Shown in pieces: positions 1 through 7,152 of a DNA stretch of 10,930 nt. Source of the stretch: Spirochaetales bacterium. Lineage in GTDB: Bacteria; Spirochaetota; Spirochaetia; DTKZ01. Each line of letters opens with the position of its first letter. Position 1 is the first letter of the stretch. A program made the translations under genes and the position numbers. The notes under the pieces are model-generated. The model was not told the DNA's origin and searched no databases. It saw only the letters and a program-made list of their open reading frames with translations. The DNA lies in assembly GCA_017998025.1 (NCBI GenBank), contig JAGODW010000026.1, positions 1-10,930 on the forward strand, written 5' to 3'.

Positions 1-1068
1 GGCTACCACATCCCGTTTTTCGGAACCCAGAAGTTTACGGATCTCGGAGCTGTGCTTTCCCATCAGGCTTTTCAGTTCTGTACTGTTCAAGCCGGTAACA
101 ATCTTTGCTTTATCGTTCACCAATACAATGTCTCCGGCTGCGAATACCCCCTCTACCTCGTGAATGCCCGAGGGAAGCAGACTCTTCCGGTTCCGCATCG
201 CTTCGATTGCCCCTTCGTCCACTATGAGTTTCCCCTGGGGGGTACCGTTCAGGATCCAGCGCTGCCGGTTGGATAGTTTCTCCCCTGCGAGAAAGAGTGT
301 ACCGATCTGTTCTCCTACAAGGATCCGGTCCAGCACGTTAGGCTCTCTTCCGTGGGCAAGAACCATCCGGCAGCCTGCTTTTGCGGCAATCTGGGCAGCA
401 AGAACCTTTGTCCGCATTCCTCCGGTGGAGAATGTACTCCCTGCTGCGCCTGCACAGGCAAGGATCGCTGCATCCACCTGTTCAACCGTATGAATGGGGA
501 CGGCAGAAGGGTCTACCTTTGGATTCGCCGTATAGAGGGAATCTATATCTGTCAGGAGAATTAAGAGGTCCGCATCGATCTTGCTGGCGATCAGGGCGGA
601 GAGGCGGTCATTGTCCCCGAAAGCATTCCCAATTTCAGCGGTGGAAATGGCGTCGTTTTCGTTGAAAATCGGTACAACCCCTAGTTCCAGGAGAGTTTCT
701 ACGCTCGTACGAAGGTTCAGATAGCTTTTTCGGTTGTTCAAGACTTCCCGGGTAAGGAGGATTTGAGCGATGGTAATTCCATACGTTCTGAAGGCATCCC
801 GGTAGGCTTTCATTAAGAGGGGCTGGCCTATAGCGGCACAGGCTTGCCGCATCCGCACGCTTTTAACTTTTTCCCTGATTCCTAACTCTCCAGCCCCCAT
901 TCCAATAGCACCGGAAGTTACGATCAACACTTTTCGGCCACTCTGAATTACTTGTGAAACCTGATCGGCCATGGATGCAATATAGTCAGTATCTACCGAG
1001 AATTCCCGGGAAAGAAGATTTGTCCCGATTTTAATAACAATTCGTTTGGCAGTTGAGAAGTCACGCAT
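1..1068 (-). CDS. proB: Glutamate 5-kinase (gamma-glutamyl kinase), C-terminus cut by window edge
   Basis: Cytoplasmic enzyme of proline synthesis: it phosphorylates L-glutamate with ATP to gamma-glutamyl phosphate, which ProA reduces. I translated the frame from ATG at 1068 to base 1 and it stays open for 356 residues. The amino acid kinase fold covers about residues 8-260: KIGTNLL (13-19), VTSGAIGMG (51-59), the substrate-site stretch VPIFNENDA (132-140), FGDNDRLSA (151-159), LLTDIDSLY (171-179) and the nucleotide-site GTGG-like STGGMRTK (214-221). A PUA domain follows at about 275-353 (ILNGTPQGKLIVDEGA, EGVFAAGDIV, HSSEIRKLLG). Family members are about 360-380 residues, so only some 5-20 residues should be missing beyond base 1. 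The ATG lies 11 bases after the proA stop, and AGGA of the SD overlaps that stop codon, so expression is coupled to proA. Family assignment is secure. Confidence 0.97.
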   Translation of the reverse strand, partial: MRDFSTAKRIVIKIGTNLLSREFSVDTDYIASMADQVSQVIQSGRKVLIVTSGAIGMGAGELGIREKVKSVRMRQACAAIGQPLLMKAYRDAFRTYGITIAQILLTREVLNNRKSYLNLRTSVETLLELGVVPIFNENDAISTAEIGNAFGDNDRLSALIASKIDADLLILLTDIDSLYTANPKVDPSAVPIHTVEQVDAAILACAGAAGSTFSTGGMRTKVLAAQIAAKAGCRMVLAHGREPNVLDRILVGEQIGTLFLAGEKLSNRQRWILNGTPQGKLIVDEGAIEAMRNRKSLLPSGIHEVEGVFAAGDIVLVNDKAKIVTGLNSTELKSLMGKHSSEIRKLLGSEKRDVVA

Positions 1069-1079
1069 GAGGGTAAGTC

Positions 1080-2378
1080 CTATTTCACCGGGGGAAGCTC
1101 GGGCGGTAAGTCCCGGTGAGAAAACGGTTGTGGATTAGAGCCTGTGTACGGGGCAACGGTATGGCCCTTCCCGTATAGTCGCCATTTATATGTGGTAAGT
1201 CCTTCAAGTCCTACGGGTCCCCGGGCATGGAGTTTGCCCGTTGCTATTCCCACCTCTGCCCCTAGCCCATATCGGTACCCATCGGAGAAGCGGGTACTGG
1301 CGTTCCAGAACACATCGGCTGAATCAACCCGTTCCATGAAGAATTCCGCCCTCTCTTGAGAAGGGGTTACGATTCCGTCGGTGTGCCGGGAACCGTACGT
1401 ATTGATATGCTGGATAGCTTCTTCGATGGATCCCACGATCTTTATGGAAAGGATGTAATCAAGGTACTCGGCCCGCCAGTCTTCTTCCGTTGCAGGTTTG
1501 CAGGGAATAATAGCCTGAGTTTCAGAGCATCCTCGAAGCTCAACGTTTTGAAGTGCTGCAACAAGCCGGGGAAGAAAAGAAGGTGCCTGTTCTCTGTGCA
1601 CCAGGAGCGTTTCGATGGCATTACAGACAGCCGGATACTGGGTTTTTGCGTCCACAGTGATCCCTACAGCCATGTCTGGATCCGCTCCTGCATCGATGTA
1701 AAGGTGACAGATTCCTTCTGCATGCCCGAGTACGGGAATGGAAGAGTTGTTTAAAATATGCCGGACAAATTCGTTGGAACCGCGGGGGATGATAAGATCG
1801 ACCAGGGTATCCAGCTTAAGAAGTTCCGATACATCTTCCCGGGTTTCCAGGAGGGTAATCCACCCTTCGGGAATTCCGGCAGAACGGCTCGCTTCCGTTA
1901 TGAGGGTGTAGAGCATCCGGTTCGTTTCCCATGCCTCTCTTCCTCCCTTAAGAAGAGCGGCATTTCCGCTTTTTAAGCACAACGAGGAAATCTGGACCAG
2001 TGCATCAGGCCGGGATTCGAAAATAATCCCGATTACGCCGATGGGGCAGGTAACCTGATATAATTCCAGCCCGGTATCTAATTCCCGGGCAGAGAGCACC
2101 CGGCCAATAGGATCGGGGAGCCGGATCAGGCTCTCCAATCCTGAGCAGACCTCTTTCAGTTTCGGTTCGTCGAATTTCAGTCGTTTTAATAGAGGGGAAG
2201 CAAGATGTTCCTTCTCAGAACGATCCAGATCCAGTTGATTGGCAGAAAAGATTTTCTCTCGATTCGCCCAGAGAGTGTCCCGTATTATGGAAAGAGCCCG
2301 ATCCTTCTCCCCCCGTTTTAGCGCTCCGAGAGGGATCGATGCCTTCTTTGCCTGTTCCGCTGCAGTTCTACACACCAT
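1080..2378 (-). CDS. proA: Glutamate-5-semialdehyde dehydrogenase (gamma-glutamyl phosphate reductase), P5CS-like type
   Basis: Cytoplasmic NADPH-dependent enzyme of the aldehyde dehydrogenase superfamily. It reduces gamma-glutamyl phosphate, the product of ProB, to glutamate 5-semialdehyde, which cyclises to pyrroline-5-carboxylate. From ATG at 2378 it is 432 residues. Visible family motifs are GVIGIIFESRPD (114-125), SGNAALLKGG (137-146), LVDLIIPRG (192-200), the catalytic cysteine C252 in YPAVCNAIETLL, WNASTRFSDG (358-367) and GLGAEVGIAT...HARGPVGLEGL. The motifs WNASTRFSDGYR and PVGLEGL, and a C-terminal extension past the TTYKW motif ending in a LPPELP tail, resemble the ProA half of animal and plant P5C synthetase more than E. 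coli ProA (417 residues). The start is uncertain: a TTG at 2414 would add 12 residues, and neither start has a clear SD. I prefer ATG because it matches the family's usual N-terminus. The hydrolase gene ends at 2430, 51 bases upstream. Confidence 0.95.
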   Translation of the reverse strand: MVCRTAAEQAKKASIPLGALKRGEKDRALSIIRDTLWANREKIFSANQLDLDRSEKEHLASPLLKRLKFDEPKLKEVCSGLESLIRLPDPIGRVLSARELDTGLELYQVTCPIGVIGIIFESRPDALVQISSLCLKSGNAALLKGGREAWETNRMLYTLITEASRSAGIPEGWITLLETREDVSELLKLDTLVDLIIPRGSNEFVRHILNNSSIPVLGHAEGICHLYIDAGADPDMAVGITVDAKTQYPAVCNAIETLLVHREQAPSFLPRLVAALQNVELRGCSETQAIIPCKPATEEDWRAEYLDYILSIKIVGSIEEAIQHINTYGSRHTDGIVTPSQERAEFFMERVDSADVFWNASTRFSDGYRYGLGAEVGIATGKLHARGPVGLEGLTTYKWRLYGKGHTVAPYTGSNPQPFSHRDLPPELPPVK

Positions 2379-2429
2379 GGGAAAGAGTTTACCCGAGTTG
2401 TTCCCCAGGCTCAAGAGGAGGACTAAACT

Positions 2430-3584
2430 TTAGCGAAACTCTTTATTAAACGAGACTTGACGAAAAACGATGTTGCCTCCTTTTAGGGTCATTTGAGGCA
2501 CCAGGAGCTGCTTGCCTTTAAGAAGACCATTATGACAATCATAAAAACAGGACTCTTGCTCTATGACTTTTAAAATGACTATGTCGGCATCTGCTTGAGG
2601 GACGAGGGTTCCAACGATGCCCTTGAGTCCTATAACTTCTGCAGGGGTGGCAGTACATGCTTTCATAATGTCGTTTAGCGTCATACCGAGTGCTAGATAT
2701 TTTGACATGAGGTAGGGTAGGGACAGTACAGGATGCCGGTACATTACCATCGTGTTATAGTCAGTGCTGATTATATCAGGGAAAAAGCCATCGGCTATTG
2801 CAGCCTGGGCAACGGAGATCGAAAAATTGAACTTCCCATTGCAGGCGTCCATAATGACCCCACGCTGTTGTGCTTCTCTAACTTTTTTTTTAACTTTCCC
2901 ATCTTCACGTATGATGGTGTTTCCTTTTCCTTGGAAGACGTGACAAAAAACATCCCCTGGACGAAGCATGGATGCAATATCTTCGGTATCAATGGAAGGA
3001 TCTGTGATGTGTACTGTTACCTTGCAGCCGATTTCTTCGGCAAGTTTAATAACTTCCCTAAGAGGCCTGGCATTTCCCTCTCCCACAATATCTTTGGAAG
3101 TTCGTATTTTTAATCCCAATAATTCATCCGGGTATTTGCAGAATAGCTCTTTGATCCGTTCACGCTCAAAGAATTCAGGATTGAAATTTTCGGGATATTT
3201 CCGGGTAATCATGCCTGTTGAGGATGCACTTAGATAAGATTTAATGCGAACACGGCTCCGGTTAATCACCTCCCGTCGATACAGCTCATAATTGCTGACG
3301 CCAGGGCTCCCGCCTTCTACCGCGGTCGTTATGCCATTTGGTAGTAATGCAATATTTGGATCGATTCCTGCATCGGTTGCATCTGCGAACATATGAAGAT
3401 GGTTGTCAATCAGGCCAGGGGAGACGATACAGTTTTCTGCATCGATGATGATACCAGCTTTTGCCTCAATCGACGTATCAACTGCCAGTATCTTTTTATC
3501 TTTCAGTGCGATATCACCTATACAATCGAGCCCTTCAGCGGAATCAATCAAATGTCCACCTTTTATAAGTATATCCGCTTGCAT
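2430..3584 (-). CDS. Amidohydrolase/deacetylase family metallohydrolase (COG3964, dihydroorotase-like)
   Basis: Predicted cytoplasmic zinc hydrolase of the amidohydrolase superfamily, 384 residues, no signal peptide. A small beta-sandwich (about 1-55 and 330-384) flanks a TIM barrel. The metal-site set is present: H62 and H64 in SPGLIDNHLHMF, K159 in LLGLKIRTS (the expected carboxylated lysine), H192 in VTVHITD, H215 in VFCHVFQGKGN and D275 in IISTDYNT. The CHVFQGKGNT and STDYNTMV blocks resemble the COG3964 group (Atu3266/EF0837 type), often mislabelled dihydroorotase. Characterised members of that group hydrolyse acetylated alpha-hydroxy acids such as acetyl-(R)-mandelate. The true substrate here is unknown. 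ATG at 3584 has a GAAAGGA SD 8 bases upstream. The gene lies between tctC and proA on the same strand, which suggests that its substrate may enter by the TTT transporter. A selenium-free isoaspartyl- or hydantoin-type activity cannot be excluded. Confidence 0.85.
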   Translation of the reverse strand: MQADILIKGGHLIDSAEGLDCIGDIALKDKKILAVDTSIEAKAGIIIDAENCIVSPGLIDNHLHMFADATDAGIDPNIALLPNGITTAVEGGSPGVSNYELYRREVINRSRVRIKSYLSASSTGMITRKYPENFNPEFFERERIKELFCKYPDELLGLKIRTSKDIVGEGNARPLREVIKLAEEIGCKVTVHITDPSIDTEDIASMLRPGDVFCHVFQGKGNTIIREDGKVKKKVREAQQRGVIMDACNGKFNFSISVAQAAIADGFFPDIISTDYNTMVMYRHPVLSLPYLMSKYLALGMTLNDIMKACTATPAEVIGLKGIVGTLVPQADADIVILKVIEQESCFYDCHNGLLKGKQLLVPQMTLKGGNIVFRQVSFNKEFR

Positions 3585-3611
3585 CTTACGTATCCTTTCA
3601 GTTTATATACT

Positions 3612-3648
3612 AAAAGCGGGAGAATTACATTATAGATTTTCTCCCGCT
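3612..3648 (-). terminator. Intrinsic-terminator-like hairpin after tctC
   Basis: A perfect 10-bp inverted repeat (AGCGGGAGAA at 3615-3624, TTCTCCCGCT at 3639-3648) encloses a 14-base loop. Read on the minus strand the stem is followed by TTTTA at 3615-3611, as in a rho-independent terminator. It begins about 22 bases after the tctC stop and lies 28 bases before the hydrolase start. There is no room for a convincing promoter between the hairpin and the next gene, so it may be leaky, or may serve as a 3' stabiliser of the transporter mRNA that lowers expression of the downstream hydrolase and proAB. Confidence 0.65.
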
Positions 3649-3670
3649 CTTTATACGAGAAAATGAAGTA

Positions 3671-4660
3671 TTACTTTCGTATGCCCAGGTTCTCGGCAAG
3701 CGTTGTATAGGTAGCACACTCTTCAAGAATAAGCTTTCGGAAATCAGTTGAATTCAAATAGGCTGTCCTGCCTGCAACATTTGAGAGCTTCTTGAGGAAT
3801 TCTTGATCGACAATCATTTTCTGGATCGCATCGTTCCAGGCTTTGACAACAGTATCGGGGACTCCGTTTGGCATCATGAAGCCTACCCACATACTGACAG
3901 TAAGCCCTTTAATGCCATTCTCCTCCATCGTAGGGACGTCGGGGAAATAGGGATTTCTCTGCTTAGCCGATGTTGCAAGATAGCGCACCTTGCCTGCCTG
4001 AACCATTGGAGCAGATCCGAGAAAATCCCCAAAGTTCATTACACAGTTGCCTGCAGCAAGCTGCAGTGCACTTTCGGATCCGCCGGCAGTTGTAATCATC
4101 CGGGTTTTTCTAATATCACCACCGATTTTCGCATACCATTCAGCCGTGGCAAATGAAGCTGTAGATACGGCCCCTGTACATGCCCAGACTAACTTATCTG
4201 GATTTTCTACCGCCCACTTACTAAAGGATTTTATATCGTTCCATTCTGATTTGGCATTTACTGTCAGGACTAGATCAACATCAAAAACCCTGGCGACGTA
4301 CGTCGGTTTGTTTACATCGATGGGAGGATTCTTGTTTGCACCATGCTGCTGGCTTGAGTTCTGAGATGTAATTGTCCCCACGGTATAGCCGTCAGCCGGA
4401 GCATTCAGTACTTCAAGAGCACCAGGTATAGCTCCTCCGCCCGGTTTATTGATAACCGTAACAGGCTTTTTCCAATAATTCGACAGCCATTCAGCCGCTA
4501 CCCGGGTCAGTACATCCGGTGTTCCTCCCGCAGATACAGACACAATAATGTCGATTCCTTTTGTGGGATACTGGTCAACCTTTTTTTCAGTAGAGCCTTC
4601 GGAAAAAATAAGGCTAACGGCTAAAATGCTGAACAACAGTATCAATAATGTTTTTTTCAT
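3671..4660 (-). CDS. tctC: TTT-family periplasmic solute-binding protein (TctC/Bug family)
   Basis: Extracytoplasmic substrate receptor of the tripartite tricarboxylate transporter; it binds a small carboxylate and delivers it to the TctA/TctB membrane pair. The 329-residue length is typical. Residues 1-20 form a signal peptide (MKKTLLILLFSILAVSLIFS) with no cysteine lipobox, so signal peptidase I cleavage near FS/EGS is expected. Bug-family motifs are present: YPTKGIDIIVSVSAGGTPD near the mature N-terminus, VINKPGGG, PADGYTVG, VQAGKVRYLATS and FPDVPTMEENG. The ligand is unpredictable from sequence, since Bug proteins bind citrate, glutamate, nicotinate, phthalate and others. ATG at 4660 has a GAGGAG SD 10 bases upstream. 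The gene follows tctA after an unusual 123-base gap and has its own hairpin at the 3' end, consistent with higher expression than the membrane genes. Confidence 0.95.
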   Translation of the reverse strand: MKKTLLILLFSILAVSLIFSEGSTEKKVDQYPTKGIDIIVSVSAGGTPDVLTRVAAEWLSNYWKKPVTVINKPGGGAIPGALEVLNAPADGYTVGTITSQNSSQQHGANKNPPIDVNKPTYVARVFDVDLVLTVNAKSEWNDIKSFSKWAVENPDKLVWACTGAVSTASFATAEWYAKIGGDIRKTRMITTAGGSESALQLAAGNCVMNFGDFLGSAPMVQAGKVRYLATSAKQRNPYFPDVPTMEENGIKGLTVSMWVGFMMPNGVPDTVVKAWNDAIQKMIVDQEFLKKLSNVAGRTAYLNSTDFRKLILEECATYTTLAENLGIRK

Positions 4661-4720
4661 CTAATACAATCTCCTCTTCCTATTAAAATTTCATAAATGC
4701 TTTATTAACTAATTTTCTTT

Positions 4721-4762
4721 CTATTTCCTCCTTTCCAAATCCTGCCAGACCAATTAGTCTGG
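4721..4762 (-). promoter_or_regulatory. Hairpin plus orphan strong Shine-Dalgarno between tctA and tctC
   Basis: On the minus strand a 6-bp stem (CCAGAC/GTCTGG, 4745-4750 with 4757-4762, loop of 6) is followed by GAAAGGAGG at 4735-4727. This near-perfect anti-16S match has no ATG, GTG or TTG at usable spacing; the real tctC SD (GAGGAG, 4676-4671) lies 50 bases further on. The hairpin lacks a U-tract, so it does not look like a terminator. GAAAGGAGG is also the core of the known STAB-SD mRNA-stabilising element of Bacillus. I infer a possible RNA processing/stability site that raises tctC mRNA relative to tctBA. The function is unproven. Confidence 0.4.
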
Positions 4763-4783
4763 AAAACAAGGACTTGCATTGCT

Positions 4784-6307
4784 TCAATCAGTTAAACTAA
4801 CATCCTCTCCAGCTGCATCGGTTGCGAGTTTCTTTGTCCGACGCATTACCTTCGTTGATAGAAAAATAAAAACGAAGGTAAGGAATAGAATCCCGCAGGA
4901 TATCGGCCGTTTCACGAAGATAAGCAAACTATCCTGGCTCATGGCCATAGATTGAATCCATGCTCTTTCCAGTGTTGGACCGAGAATATTACACAAGACC
5001 AGGGGAACAATGGGCCATTTTTGTTTCTGGAGAAAGTAGCCAATTAACCCAAAAACGATCATCGTATAAACATCGAACATACTGTTACGACTTGAATAGG
5101 CACCAATCACGCAGAGAAAAAGGATGATAGGTCCGAGAATCCCGTACGGTATTCGGGTAATCCGTACCCATATTCCGATAAGGGGCAGATTGAAAATGAT
5201 GAGCATGGCATTGCCGATGAACATGCTTGCGATCACTGCCCATACAAAGCCTCCATTTTGCTGAAACAACATGGGTCCTGGCTGAAGACCGTAGATCATC
5301 AATCCTGCGAGGAGAACCGCAAGAGCGGGAGATGCCGGTATACCGAAAGAGAATAAGGGAATAAAACCTGCCTGGCTATTGGCATTGTTTGCAGCTTCAG
5401 GGCCTGCAACTCCTTCTATTGCTCCTTTGCCGAACTGTTCAGGATGTTTTGATATTTTTTTCTCAACGTCATAGGACATAAAGGTTGATACAGCCGGAGA
5501 ACAACCTGGCAAAAGCCCCAGGAAAAACCCGATAGCCCAGCCTCGGAGTATAGGCCAGAAGCTCTTTTTCAAATCCGTTTTGCTAGGAAAGATGCTCCCA
5601 ATATTTTCAGCAGATACAGCAACCACCTTTTCTTCCATTCCCTTCAATACCTCGGGAAGGGCAAAAAGGCCGATGATAATTGCAATGGAATCGAATCCTC
5701 GAGTCAAAGCAATGCTTCCGAAAGTGAGCCTGGGGAGTCCCGTAGTAATGCCGACACCAACCATTGAGATGATATAGCCCAGTACCCCCATGATGAAACC
5801 TTTAATGATGAACTCACCTGAAAAATTCACGATGATGCTTAGCGAAAGAATCATGAGAGAGAAATATTCGGGTGGGCCGAATTTTAAGGCCTGTTCCGCG
5901 AAAATAGGTGCAAAGAAAGCCAGGCCAAACACACCAAGAACGCCCGCGATAAAGGAACCAATCGCAGCTATTCCCAATGCGGGTCCCCCTCTTCCCTGTT
6001 TCGCCATTGGGAACCCGTCGAGACACGTAGGAATAGAGGCGGTTTCACCAGGAATATTCAATAATATAGAGGTCGTAGAGCCTCCGTATTGAGCACCATA
6101 GTAAATTCCTGCCAGCATGATAATCGCCTGGGTGGGCTTCAATACCGCTGTTACAGGAATCAGAATAGCAATAGCGGATGCAGCACCGAGACCGGGAAGT
6201 ACGCCGACCAGAGTTCCTACTAATGTACCTATTGCGGCCATTGCAAGGTTAAGAGGAGTTAACGCTTGAGTAAAACCGTTAATAAGCATGTTAAATGAGT
6301 TTGCCAT
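4784..6307 (-). CDS. tctA: TTT-family large permease subunit (TctA)
   Basis: Large integral membrane subunit of the tripartite tricarboxylate transporter, expected to carry substrate across the inner membrane with Na+ or H+ symport. The length is 507 residues, the family norm, with about 11-12 hydrophobic segments. The two-fold repeated motif of the family is clear: GTLVGVLPGLG at 31-41 and LGLLPGCSPA at 263-272. The signature YYGAQYGGSTTSILLNIPGE lies at 69-88, with GVAGPEAANNA (299-309) and FSFGIPASPALAVLLAG (319-335) in the second half. The C-terminal tail after the last helix is short and polar. ATG at 6307 is preceded by AAGGAG 8 bases upstream, and tctB ends 23 bases before it, so the two are co-translated from one mRNA. 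Confidence 0.97.
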   Translation of the reverse strand: MANSFNMLINGFTQALTPLNLAMAAIGTLVGTLVGVLPGLGAASAIAILIPVTAVLKPTQAIIMLAGIYYGAQYGGSTTSILLNIPGETASIPTCLDGFPMAKQGRGGPALGIAAIGSFIAGVLGVFGLAFFAPIFAEQALKFGPPEYFSLMILSLSIIVNFSGEFIIKGFIMGVLGYIISMVGVGITTGLPRLTFGSIALTRGFDSIAIIIGLFALPEVLKGMEEKVVAVSAENIGSIFPSKTDLKKSFWPILRGWAIGFFLGLLPGCSPAVSTFMSYDVEKKISKHPEQFGKGAIEGVAGPEAANNANSQAGFIPLFSFGIPASPALAVLLAGLMIYGLQPGPMLFQQNGGFVWAVIASMFIGNAMLIIFNLPLIGIWVRITRIPYGILGPIILFLCVIGAYSSRNSMFDVYTMIVFGLIGYFLQKQKWPIVPLVLCNILGPTLERAWIQSMAMSQDSLLIFVKRPISCGILFLTFVFIFLSTKVMRRTKKLATDAAGEDVSLTD

Positions 6308-6330
6308 TCAGGAATCTCCTTTGTCTCACA

Positions 6331-6795
6331 TTAAAAGATCAAGCCTCGGGGAAACGACATGCCTAGTCCAGAGATGAAAACGACATAGAGACCCATAGTA
6401 CAGAGGGCTGATGAAATGATACATTGAAGCCATTTATATCCGCCGAACAAGCGAAATAGAGGTATACCAAATAAAACAGTAGAGAGAATGTAACCGAGAA
6501 ATTTAAGGCTGGCGGCATAGATAGATAGAATCCCAAGGATCAGTATGATGCGGAGCATCATGGATTTTCCTGGATAGACGACTTTAGGAGGCTTCTGTTT
6601 CGCCTTGAAAAGTAATAGCAGAAACCCAAGAAAGATCATCGAGAAGCCGGTTAATCCTACAAGAGCATGATCACCTGATAAAAGGCTGCTTCGAAGGGGA
6701 AATAATCTTTTGCACTCTACCAGGCAGATAATCCCAATGCCTATGGAAGCTGCTCCTATCACAGAATCAAATTCAAACTTTTTTGATCTTATCAA
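6331..6795 (-). CDS. tctB: TTT-family small permease subunit (TctB)
   Basis: Small membrane subunit of the TTT transporter; its partner is TctA. It has 154 residues with four to five hydrophobic stretches, at about 12-27, 44-64, 80-113 and 118-146, and the poorly conserved sequence usual for TctB. Identification rests on size, topology and position directly before tctA. The start is TTG at 6795, supported by an AAGGAG SD (6808-6803) with 7-base spacing; no ATG lies nearby in frame. It is the first gene of the transporter operon and is preceded by 415 bases without a gene. The order tctB-tctA-tctC differs from the classic tctC-tctB-tctA order. Confidence 0.88.
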   Translation of the reverse strand: MIRSKKFEFDSVIGAASIGIGIICLVECKRLFPLRSSLLSGDHALVGLTGFSMIFLGFLLLLFKAKQKPPKVVYPGKSMMLRIILILGILSIYAASLKFLGYILSTVLFGIPLFRLFGGYKWLQCIISSALCTMGLYVVFISGLGMSFPRGLIF

Positions 6796-7009
6796 TCGAA
6801 AACTCCTTAATAAACTCAGAAAACTGAAAGTTTTTAATAATGTAGCAAAATATATTCCAACAATGTTTATTTATTTAATATTTTTAAGCATCTACCTCAG
6901 GTAATAAACGGTTAACAGGAAATAGATAGTAAGGATTTGTTCTTACAGCCAGAGGGATTTTTGTAATTCACTACTTTTCAGGAAGTTATCACTTCAGTTG
7001 ATGTCTGTG

Positions 7010-7036
7010 GTTGCTCTGCGTTGTTCATAGCAACGC
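7010..7036 (-). other. Mutually exclusive hairpins in the tctB leader
   Basis: GCGTTG (7018-7023) and CAACGC (7031-7036) form a 6-bp stem with a 7-base loop. GTTGCT (7010-7015) and AGCAAC (7029-7034) form an alternative 6-bp stem that uses the same CAAC bases, so only one can form. On the plus strand the first stem is followed by TTTTATT and would look like a terminator, but no plus-strand gene leads into it. On the minus strand it would sit in the long leader of the TTT mRNA. It may be chance. Confidence 0.3.
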
Positions 7037-7109
7037 TTTTATTCAGAAAAAAGTAATTTTTCGCCTGCGTAAATTGGGTCGTTGAAACATGCTTTTTAAA
7101 TTTATGGAA

Positions 7110-7152
7110 ATTATATTTGTTTCAAATAAGAATTAATTGTTCCAAAATTAAT
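7110..7152 (-). promoter_or_regulatory. Putative promoter with tandem palindromic operator boxes for the TTT operon
   Basis: A perfect 15-base inverted repeat TATTTG-TTT-CAAATA is centred on 7121. A second copy of its core, TTG-TTC-CAA, is centred on 7141, exactly 20 bases away, which is two helical turns. The second core is itself flanked by ATTAATT/AATTAAT (7132-7138, 7146-7152). A consensus -10 hexamer TATAAT reads on the minus strand at 7115-7110, but its -35 at 17-base spacing (AATTAA) is poor. An alternative -35, TTGAAA (7125-7120), has only weak -10 matches. Any of these promoters would be overlapped by the boxes, as expected for repression. No regulator gene lies in the window. Confidence 0.4.

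Noticed and set aside
2385..2429. Inverted repeat AGTTTA/TAAACT between the hydrolase and proA
   Set aside because: The arms are only 6 bp and AT-rich with a loop of over 30 bases, and there is no T-run; not a credible terminator.
6820..6866. A promoter close to tctB (TTGTTG, then TATTAA at 17-18 base spacing)
   Set aside because: It matches only 3/6 and 4/6 of consensus in an AT-rich stretch; kept only as an alternative to the upstream candidate.
6978..7028. A 16-codon minus-strand ORF (MNNAEQPQTSTEV...) in the leader that overlaps a hairpin, as a leader peptide
   Set aside because: It has no SD and no run of codons for one amino acid, so it is no better than chance in 415 bases.
7018..7040. 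Plus-strand intrinsic terminator GCGTTG...CAACGC TTTTATT
   Set aside because: No gene is transcribed on the plus strand into this site, so it is treated only as part of the minus-strand leader.
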